Shown here: positions 56,002 to 64,000 of the stretch, one piece after another
Layout: every line of letters begins with the position of its first letter
Numbering within the stretch: the stretch's first letter is position 1
Source of the DNA: Ligula intestinalis
Taxonomy: Eukaryota; Platyhelminthes; Cestoda; Diphyllobothriidea; Diphyllobothriidae
DNA length: 64,000 nt
Direction: 5' to 3'
NCBI GenBank assembly: GCA_036362985.1
Contig: JAYGXS010000008.1
Span: 15,931,123-15,995,122, forward strand
Notes under the pieces: generated by a model
Database searches by the model: none
What the model was told of the DNA's origin: nothing
Seen by the model: the letters and a program-made list of their open reading frames with translations, nothing else
Program-made: the position numbers and the translations under genes

Positions 56002-57556
56002 TTTCATTACTTGAAACATTGTTTTCCCGGTAGAAGTTTGAAAAGGGCGAAGATCACAAGTTGAGCAGAATGTATTGACGTCATACAATTTCGCGACCTC
56101 TAATTCATCTGCTAACGGTCATTGCCTGCTAATATAGTAAATTAACTGTACAATTAGAAGAGTGAAGCTTAATAGGTAAATAGGGTGTGAAACATAAGCC
56201 AAAATGTGGGTGCAAAGTGAGGGTTAGAGGAGGGGGCAGGTAATTATCACAGCAAGGCGGTTCAGGTAACAGTGAAAGCCTGTGAATATAATTAAAAGGG
56301 GAGGCAAAGAACGGGGCAGCAGTCGATCATAGTGGGGGGGGGGGGCAGGGGGATCGTCACCACGGCAATGCGAGGTTGATCACATGATCCAGCTGTTTAC
56401 AGAGTTCTGGTTTTCCTCTGCGTATCGCAGCGGCCTCGGCAAATCGTAGGAGATGTCCGGTCGCAGCCCGAAGTACGACTTTAAACGCGGTCTTTTGGTC
56501 AACTATATGGCCAGTATCCACTAAGTGCTTAGTGATTGAGCTCTTTGGTATTTTGTTTTCCGCCCTGAACAGCCACTTCGGCATATGCTCAGCTGACCTT
56601 GTTGCCAACTGCCTTTGCGTGCGCCCGATGTATTTGCATCCGCAACTACATGTAAACTCGTAAACGCAGTTTGAGGTGGCGTGCATTGGCAGAGTGTCTT
56701 TGGTTGGCCTTACTGGGATAGCCGTTGTTGTGCTTATGTACAACAATTTGGAGGCGAGGTAGGTTCTTTCAATCGTGCATCTAAGCCTTCGCTAGATCAA
56801 GTTGGACACATTATCACCCTTGAAGGGGAGAAAGATGCTCACTGGCTTTTTTGCCACGGATATTTCAGTAGAATTTTCTTCTCTGCGTTTGCTGTACTTA
56901 TCGATGAATTTCTCCGGATAGCCATTTCCAAGAAACACTTTCTTGAGAAAACAAATCTCTTCTTCGATCGTATCCGTGGAACAGATTCTAGCAGCTCTAC
57001 TGAAAAGGCAAAATACCAAGTTTCTTTTCCTCTGGATTGGAACGAAACTCAGAAAGTGCATGTATTGCCCTTTCCATGTGGTTTTCCGGTAGATGGACCT
57101 TTGAATGGTCGGGCTGCGACCGGACGTCTCCTACGATTTGCCGAGGCCGCTGCGATACGCAGAGGAAAACCAGAACTCTGTAAACAGCTGGATCATGTGA
57201 TCAACCTCGCATTGCCGTGGTGACGATCCCCCTGCCCCCCCCCCCCACTATGATCGACTGCTGCCCCGTTCTTTGCCTCCCCTTTTAATTATATTCACAG
57301 GCTTTCACTGTTACCTGAACCGCCTTGCTGTGATAATTACCTGCCCCCTCCTCTAACCCTCACTATGCACCAACATTTTTGGCTTATGTTTCACACCCTA
57401 TTTACCTATTAAGCTTCACTCTTCTAATTGTACAGTTAATTTACTATATTAGCAGGCAATGACCGTTAGCAGATGAATTAGAGGTCGCGAAATTGTATGA
57501 CGTCAATACATTCTGCTCAACTTGTGATCTTCGCCCTTTTCAAATTTCATTACTTG
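56002..57556 (-). mobile_element. PLE insertion with 435-bp inverted arms and 12-bp target-site duplication
   Basis: TTTCATTACTTG occurs at 56,002-56,013 and 57,545-57,556 and brackets the element. The left arm 56,037-56,471 and right arm 57,109-57,544 are near-perfect reverse complements. The arm holds the PLE 3' end: the last ~38 codons of the endonuclease ORF (RLLRFAEAAAIRRGK...HVINLALPW) plus 3' UTR, including the G/C homopolymer. The unique centre (56,472-57,108) is minus-strand PLE coding sequence continuing into the left arm. Thus a 5'-truncated PLE is joined at its 5' end to an inverted copy of its own 3' end. The left flank has 23 extra bases between the duplication and the arm. Confidence 0.9.
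56357..57105 (-). pseudogene. PLE ORF: RT C-terminus and GIY-YIG endonuclease
   Basis: Minus strand. A frame from 57,061 (MHFLSFVPIQRKRNLVFC, ICSTDTIEEEICFLK, NGYPEKFIDKYSK) is the RT C-terminal region with the NGYP motif. One stop follows GDNVSNLI. A 129-codon frame (56,746-56,357) then holds GIY-YIG (CVYEFTCSCGCKYIGRTQR, residues 27-45; SAEHMPKWLF; KHLVDTGH) and a normal-looking C-terminus HVINLALPW. Only one or two lesions are seen, so this is among the youngest coding sequences in the window. It belongs to a PLE subfamily different from that at 46 kb (YIGRTQR against YVGETGR). Confidence 0.88.
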
Positions 57557-60300
57557 CTAATTTTCAGTTATGAACATGAATTAAGAAAAGAGGAAGGGGT
57601 GTACTTAATATACCCGCTCTGTTTTCCCGGATACCCAGTACCGATATAATGAAAGTTCGAGAATTTCCAGTACAGAAATATATATTCTTTAGTAAGTAGT
57701 CACCCTTCTCGAACATTTATGATATCAAACAGGACTGGAGACTTTAGTTCAGTGTGCAACCGCATTCCAATTTCTGATAACTTTCAAGTATTATTATAAG
57801 TTCGTTTAGGACATGGAGCTATTGGTTCACACTCATACTAGGCTGACAGATTAAAACATGAAGTCCACCTTATCGCCAGAAGGGTAAGTTAGGCAGTTAG
57901 GTACATAGCTAACTTTTCTAGCCGTCTTTCTATTCTGAGAACATTCGGCTACTTCGGGGCCAATGCTAGAGAGCAGGAGAAATCACTGGTGCACACAGTA
58001 GGCCCCGAGGTTAATAGTTTTGAATAAAAATGCACGTTGGCATTTCATAGCTGGTTTAATCCTGTGATTAAACGTACTTTTTTTCGTATGAAATAGAGCT
58101 TTTCGAGAGTCCTGGCGGGTATAATAAAGGCGTTTCTCCTACGCGTCCTGAAAGTGGAGGGCCTCTACCGAGTACCGGGCCGGGCCTTTAAATTTCAGGA
58201 AAAACAGCATTTTGAAAATTATGCAAGCCACCTGAATACTTCATATGCTTCTCATGCCATCTGATAAGAGGGTGTGTAGATGTATCCGAATATGTGCTCT
58301 CGCATGATTGTAACGTTTCAACCTGCTCGACGAACGACTTAGATTAGATTAGGGGACATATGATGGCCGGGCTATTTCGTCAGCCGTCAAGCGCTATCTG
58401 ACAACTCTGTCAGAAAGTCTGCTCGGATGTTGACGGTTTAGCCTCGGCCATTGGGGAGAGGCCCGTTCAATCTCTGTGGTCACCGGCACGCTTGGCACGA
58501 GCCCTATGGCAAGTGCAGGCTGCTCGCACCTCACCATTAGCTGTCTTGGGGGAAGAAGGCTAACGACCGAGAAAGAGGATGTCGCCTGGCCACACTGGAT
58601 CACGTCATGTGTCATAATCAGGAAGTTGTGAGCCTTCAGGCCCCCAAACGCATGTTCCATCGTGCACTGCCCCTGAACATGTAACCTCTGTTTGGCACCA
58701 CTGACAATGCCAATACCAACAACCGAGTAAGTTCTATACGAATGAAATTCTTTACGTCTCAATGTTCAATACACTTTTCTGATTTTCTTACCAATATTTT
58801 ATATCTGTGGACTAGTTGTAGGATTTCTTAACTGAGCGATGACCTTGGTTGGCAATTAGTCTGCACCGAGGCAGTCAAGCTATGTCTGTGCATAATGCGC
58901 CATGGCCGTTTGCTGAAGCCCCCTCACTGCTGTCATATATTTTTCCGTTCTTTCAAATTCATGTACTTACATTATATTTATTGATTCTGTGCGACCGCTG
59001 GTAGTGTTTTAGCTCTTTCAATTCATTTGATCATACTCCAGAGATGCAATGCTTTGATTAGTCACTTGTGTCTGGGGTTTATTTTTCCACACGACAAACT
59101 GATAAAGCAGCCATTCTGCATTTTCGGCTAGCTTCTTTTAGTTCAAATAGATATTTCAATCATAACGTTGTCCAAGTATAATTCATAAATTGATTTCTTA
59201 TCTAGGTATCTGCGGTGTGTTTTCGTTGAATACATTTACTCGTCGTTTCGTGCTAACTCCGAGTAATTGCCGGCCAAAATTCACCAGTTGTACATATATT
59301 TGATTTAACCGCCAATCTATGGCCCTCAAATTCCTGCTCACTCCCTCTTGACTTTAACTTTTACCCAGTTTGACTGCTCATTTTTATTGACTGTTCGCCT
59401 TCAGACAATAAAACATGTTTAAGTGCACAATGTCCATCTTATTTGCCATGTGTATTCGTAGTTTACAAACGGGTAAGTATGAATAAATGTTTAATTGTCT
59501 GACTGAAACTTTAAAGAACGCGGTTAGGGGGTGGAAAGAGAAATAAATGGTTGATTCGGACACAGAACACAGGCGTTTGTGTGATGTGGAGAACTAATTT
59601 GGAGCTTGGTCCACATCAGGAGGTTTTGGGTAATGCATATCTCCTGGGAGTCACCATACAAAAGCCTGCGCGAGTCCCAGGGAAGAGATGAAAAGGATTG
59701 GATGCGACCACTGGAACCAAAAGTTGCAAGCCTGCAGTTTTGGATTCATAATTGAACGCATCCACAGAAAAAGCATCAAAAAGGTTTTAACGACCTAACA
59801 GCCTGCACACGACTGGTGGGATAAGCTGATTTTAGCAGATCTACTATTTTGCATGGTTCCAGTTCACCGGACATCAGTTGACAGTTAAAAATTCGATTGT
59901 TCATTTGGTAGCAAGGTATTTAATATTATTCGGCTTCAATAATCACGTAGTGTCATTGAAAATGCAGAAATCTTTCACCTTTTGGCGGACCATTAGTGTA
60001 GAAGAGGTATGCTATTGACAAACCAATGACTGTTGGGGTTCGTAACGGTGGCAGAAGCACATATAACTCTCTAGACGATACCATAAATCCGAAGCGTCTG
60101 ATGATATGAGCAGGACACAATAACTTGTCCCCATATTCCGTACTGGAACCCTGTCTGGGAAAGTGAATCAGTCACGTGAGGGGGCCGCGGGCGAACAGCA
60201 ACTCTGATACCAGTGAAGCAAATTGCTGCCTAAGGATTATGCCAACGCCCAACATGGATGACAAAATTGTGGCAATTATGGACACGGGCTCCTAGGCCAG
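57557..60300. other. no recognised feature
   Basis: About 2.7 kb of mostly AT-rich sequence. A 122-codon minus-strand frame (58,762-58,394) contains GQCTMEHAFGGLKA, which faintly recalls DDE transposases, but nothing else supports that. Confidence 0.4.
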
Positions 60301-60399
60301 TAATATATCAGTCACGACCCCCTACCTCAACGATGATCCTGAGAGCTGTTAATTGCCGTCCGCGCGGTGACGCATAGCTACTGTGGTGCATAGATACTA

Positions 60400-60540
60400 C
60401 GCTCCTCGTGTCTATATCAACTTTATCTGCGACCGGCTCTGATGATGGATTCGAGCGATAAACCGAAACATCAAACCAAGAAGCATCTTGCTAAAAGCAT
60501 CATATTCTCTTCTTCTGCCTCTTCTTCTTCTGAGTCTGTA
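60400..60540 (+). mobile_element. PLE tail with hammerhead-like boxes and TTC-rich end
   Basis: CTCTGATGATGGATTCGAGCGATAAACCGAAACATC is followed by a TCTTCTTCTGCCTCTTCTTCTTCTG end. Boxes CUGAUGA and GAAAC are intact, but stem II is poor. The layout equals that at 26.4 kb. Confidence 0.55.
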
Positions 60541-60639
60541 ATGATGTGGTTTGGGCTGCCGTGGTTTAATACTGTGCTAACCAGATGCAGATACTGCGCG
60601 CTAATTACTTTATGATCAGTGTGCGGATCGTGTCCTACT

Positions 60640-61185
60640 GAGCTTTCATCACACGTGGTCGAATTGGGCTTGATGATGGCTCGGCAATCTGGCTCCCCGG
60701 CGCCGGCTTTAGACGACGCGTTGGCTCAAGTGGCCACTAGCTTTGTCCAAATTGAGCCTCAATGCGGAATATGGATGAGGCAAGTCGGTGCATTTATTTA
60801 TAGAATGGGGGTCCGTAAACCACGATTTAAGCGACACGCGGATCACACGGTTGGCACATTCCCTGAAAATTTTGACCTCATCAAATTTAAACGTTTGGCT
60901 GGGTGTCGTCGAACGAGTCGAAACTTGAGAATTGGCGTCATTTATCTGTACTGCAGCCACATGTTTAGCAATTCGTGCCTTAAGAAGTCTTCAAGTTTCT
61001 CTGACGTATTTGATTTGTCCGCAACTGCACCAGCTCTTATGAACGATTCCAGATCTTTTTTGCCGTGGCAGTGGGCCTTTTGGTTTCATTATCTTATCTT
61101 ATCTTATCATTATCTTATACCTTATGATTGCCGCCGGCCTGTGTGTGACTCTAAATTCGTATGTTGCAAGAAAGTGGCCCACGGA
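60640..61185 (-). pseudogene. PLE GIY-YIG endonuclease remnant
   Basis: Minus-strand pieces: GIVHKSWCSCGQIKYVRET, a stop, RLLKARIAKHVAAVQ, then NDANSQVSTRSTTP, FKFDEVKIFRECANRV and LKSWFTDPHSINKCTDLPHPYSALRL. This is the same order as the 46-kb PLE. It is interrupted at 61,087-61,120 by a TTATC-type microsatellite. It converges tail-to-tail with the plus-strand tail at 60,400. Confidence 0.8.
61087..61120 (+). repeat. (TTATC)n short tandem repeat
   Basis: About six imperfect units inside the PLE endonuclease remnant. Confidence 0.8.
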
Positions 61186-61888
61186 ATCCCAGTCGTTTTT
61201 TTGTACAGAATTGCTCGCCAACATTTGATATTGATAGGATCCTCTTGCTCATTTCGTTTGAATGATCTCACAGAACACTTGAAAGATCTCCTCTGCTAAC
61301 AAATCTCTGTTTAACAAGCGTTAATTTTCCCACTGATTTTCAATAACATTAATAACTGAATTATAATTTGTGAAAAAAGGTATTGAACTTAACGTTAAGA
61401 ATTCGGTATGAACTTAAGTTTTATCCAAATGTATTTGAAGAAGGGGTACCTTGCCCTCTTTAAAAACGATTTCAATCGCCGAATATTTTTGAAACGGATG
61501 AACTGTTACGCCTGCATTGCTAGTTTTCAAATAACATGCTGGATGCACTCCGCTTAACGAAATTCAATGAGATATATGCATATCTATAACCTAGTCACTG
61601 ACCACAGGTTTCCGCAAGTAGGCTCTCATGGAAGCTGGCATCCTCTTATGACTGTTTTCTTGGAGTTCGAATGAACAAGAGTTTTCCCCACAAGCCTACT
61701 TAAGCAAGTTTTTGGGTAAGAGTAGGTTGTGTAGTGTGCACACGTTGTACATACTTAAGTAACAATTCTCTGCGTTAAATTAAATGCTTTTATGTTTTTT
61801 CATTCAATCGCAAGCGCATTTCATCGTACTTCGATCAATGTCATTGTATCTCGTTGCTGACTGTTTTTCACTTGCCCCTACCGTTTAA

Positions 61889-62242
61889 ATGGGGTGCTTA
61901 GCCTTAATCTATTGCGTCCCCAAAAGGAAATTTGCAGCGGCCTGCTATTATTTTTCGATTGCACGAAGTAAAACGCATGTACAGATTCCGTTATCCACTT
62001 GGGTTGCTTATTTCGACGTACCCCATTGTAGCTCCCACAGGGAAATCTCTCGTGATCTGCTATTAATTTTCGATAACAGAAAGAACAAAATCGTACAGAT
62101 TCCGTTGGCTGATTTGAAAGCATATTTTGAATACTCTGTTGCAGCCTTCCACGGAATTTTTAGTGACCTGCGATTATTTTTCAGCTACAGGAAGTACAAA
62201 ACCCGTACTGATTCCGTTGTCGGCTTCGTTTGCTTATTTTGA
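61889..62242 (+). repeat. three-unit tandem repeat (~115 bp) with an open frame
   Basis: Three diverged units carry the same order of words: a TGATCTGCTATTAnTTTTCGAT-type block, A-AAGnACAAAA, GTACAGATTCCGTTG and TTTGnTTATTTTGA. One plus-strand frame of 117 codons stays open through all of them; the units read (Y/L)(Y/I)FS/D-R-K-K...VQIPL...A-YF. Not recognised. It may be a minisatellite or an old duplicated exon. Confidence 0.6.
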
Positions 62243-62593
62243 TAGTGCTTCTTAAATACCTCCTGCCGAATAGTTCACCATCAGCATCATTTAAAAACCA
62301 TTTCATCGCACTCTAGACATTGGCCGTTTCTCATTACATCAACCGAAGCAATATAGTTGGATATTTTCTCGGGCTCAGTCGTACAATCCACTAGATTTTC
62401 GGTTATTGTTTTCTCTTCTTTAGTTATTGACCTATAATAATTATGCAAAAGCAGTATGCACTGTAATTTGCTCTTACCACTTATAAATACAGAAATATTG
62501 CCCTAATTACCCTGCATATTATTACATAATTCTTTCAGCTGCAATAGTTTCCAAATTCCGTTACTTACTGCAGAAATTCGATCTAGAAGTTCT

Positions 62594-63410
62594 TTGAAAT
62601 CTCCTCCTGCCAAGCGAACTAAACGTCGTAAAAGTTTAAGGGCTGAAACTCATGAAGATGAAGCCTCCATATCCTATTTTTTCCTTTTGAACGAATTTAC
62701 AAACCTTGAGAAGGTGGTAAATTGTCTTAGAGTGGAGATGGAGGAGCTGAAAATTTTTTCTCGTGAGGAGAAACCGGCGATGCGTGAACTTGAGCGAGAA
62801 AACCTAACGTACGGAGAAGCAAAATCCCTCGCCAAAGTGTCTACGCACAAAAATGATCCGGCAGCCAGGGTGCTTGACGGAGTTGGTATTCTGCCATGGA
62901 CAGGGGAAACGGTCAACCCACTGGCTTCCCAGAGAACGAAGAAGCGCTCTCCGGCTCCCAAAATAGGCCAACCAAGCCCAATTGCTAATATAAGTTGGCC
63001 GAGCTTGAGCACGAGCCAAACAAAATGGGCACCTTCGCAGGCCAAAACGAACAGGAGCGCTGAACCTTGAAGCGAATCTGTCCTAACAAACCCTAGAGAA
63101 GCAGAAGGGGACGACAGTCGGAAGGTGAGTACCACTCGTATAAACTGCATAGTCATAAAAGGCATGAGAGAAGGTACTTCCGATACCCCGAAATCAAGAT
63201 AAGAAGAGGACAGGAAGTTATTTAAAGAATATCTGAAATTCCTCTTAAAGGGTGAGGAGAAAGTCGAAGTTCTAAAGGCATTCCGGATGGGCCGTATAAC
63301 AGAATTAAAAGATGAACAATGCCAACCAAGACCGTTGAAGGTTGTTCTGAAGAGTGAGGCTGAGGCCAGCTATTGTTAAGCAGGAAACCAATACTTAGAT
63401 ACTCACACCC
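62594..63410 (+). pseudogene. CR1-C LINE ORF1
   Basis: Starts MKSPPAKRTKRRKS (62,594). The basic N-terminus is followed by a coiled-coil-like segment (NLEKVVNCLRVEMEELK, REEKPAMRELEREN) and a Ser/Pro-rich linker to a stop at 63,068. Beyond it an RRM-like part can be followed in other frames: CIVIKGMREGTSDTP, LFKEYLKFLLKGEEKVE, AFRMGRITELKDEQCQPRP and VVLKSEAEA (63,145-63,360). This order (coiled coil, RRM) is usual for ORF1 proteins of CR1/L2-type LINEs, which act as RNA-binding chaperones. At least two lesions. Confidence 0.75.
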
Positions 63411-63466
63411 GACGGTTTTTTTCAGCGGGAGAAATTGAGATTGCTAAAAGTAGAACTCCACAGGAG

Positions 63467-64000
63467 ATGCAAACTCGGCGAGTGCAATCTTCGAATTCTG
63501 AACGGAAAGATCGTCCATGTCCCGAGGTCACTCCTCTGGAGAAAGCCAACAATACTAACAGCCTAGTCGGGATGGACAACAGTCCGTCTCCATCAGCACC
63601 GACAGCTCCCTGCATGCAATCTCACGCAAGAGGCAACCGCCTGCATAAAGTGGTGACTAAGTCTAAATTGAGCTTTCTTTACACTAATGCCCAAAGTCTT
63701 CCCTTAAAAATTTATGAACTCAAGGCAGTACTTTCGGAGCGGAAATCTGATGTAGTTGCCATAACGGAAACATGGCTAAAAACAGAAATCACAGATTCGG
63801 AGATTTCGATTCCAGCATACCAGCTTTTCCGCAAAGACCGCCAAAACTGACAAGGAGGTGGGGTTGTCGTGTATGTCAGAACTGAAATCTCTGTTGTAGA
63901 AAGAGAACACACTGTAGCCCTGGAGTATGAGTCCATCTGGTTAAAGATCAAGAAGGCGAATTCACAGAACCTTGAATTCCTGGCCGTTTACCGGCCACCA
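63467..64000 (+). pseudogene. CR1-C LINE ORF2, endonuclease start, cut by window edge
   Basis: The frame from 63,467 leads to the APE-type endonuclease: LSFLYTNAQSLPLKIYEL, DVVAITETWLKTEI and YQLFRKDRQN, where a TGA replaces the usual residue before GGGVVVYVR. It then continues ESIWLKIK, FLAVYRPP to the right edge. TNAQSL, ITETWL and RPP are the standard first, second and third endonuclease motifs. The RT of the same family may be the copy at 7.7-9.2 kb. Confidence 0.85.

Noticed and set aside
56037..56250. TGACGTCA block in PLE arms as a regulatory CRE site
   Set aside because: Conserved between this copy and the one at 291-545, but a single 8-mer in a repeat is not evidence of function.
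58394..58762. 122-codon ORF with EHAFGGLKA, considered as a Harbinger-type transposase
   Set aside because: Only one short motif resembles DDE transposases; no catalytic residues or second domain could be found.

Overview
This is a eukaryotic, intron-bearing genomic window from what is most likely a flatworm. A cestode of the diphyllobothriidean kind is my best guess. The guess rests on very small introns, dense CR1/Jockey-type LINEs, Ty3/gypsy pol remnants and many Penelope-like elements (PLEs) whose GIY-YIG domains read like those I know from tapeworm assemblies; no species marker is present. There is a 10-base N gap at 48,191-48,200. Nothing bacterial, viral or CRISPR-like was seen. Nearly every protein-coding signal is a decayed mobile element.

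The only host gene I recognise is a fem-1 (FEM1) homologue on the minus strand. Three exons (7,071-6,891, 6,853-6,798 and 4,295-4,116) splice in frame into the N-terminal 139 residues of an ankyrin-repeat protein. The first intron is only 37 nt. The second, about 2.5 kb, holds an RTE-like LINE tail. Later exons were not found. Two other minus-strand ORFs (11,531-12,103 and 45,003-45,596) could be host exons but are not identified.

Layout. 0-3.8 kb: a PLE tail, one copy of an unclassified dispersed repeat (called DR here), tRNA-headed SINEs and a 90-bp-arm hairpin. 4.1-7.1 kb: FEM1. 7.7-26.4 kb: a mostly minus-strand run of CR1-like LINEs. I sort these into three families: CR1-A (near-complete copy 16.9-21.1 kb), CR1-B (21.4-25.5 kb and 32.97-38.1 kb) and CR1-C (7.7-9.2 kb, and 62.6 kb to the right edge). 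26.4-32.1 kb: PLE pieces, one with reverse transcriptase, and a second DR copy. 32.3-43.9 kb: a CR1-B copy followed by a plus-strand Ty3/gypsy element, which is interrupted inside its integrase by an opposite-strand, 5'-truncated gypsy. 44-49 kb: DR copy 3, an unidentified membrane ORF, an RTE tail, PLE pieces and a SINE. 49.2-54.2 kb: a MITE candidate, another gypsy and a decayed DNA transposase. 56.0-57.6 kb: a PLE bounded by 435-bp inverted arms and a 12-bp target-site duplication. 57.6-62.2 kb: sparse, with PLE tails and a three-unit tandem repeat. 62.6-64 kb: the start of a CR1-C element.

The most interesting theme is the PLE tails. Several carry a hammerhead-ribozyme fold next to an AATAAA-like stretch and a (TTC)n end. 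One tail-only copy (25,178-25,333) has a 12-bp target-site duplication and a matching empty site in a paralogous CR1 5' UTR. Three separate loci show PLE-type tails as outward-facing inverted pairs. Hammerheads in PLEs are already known. The repeated inverted-tail architecture and the tail-only insertion are the parts worth following up.
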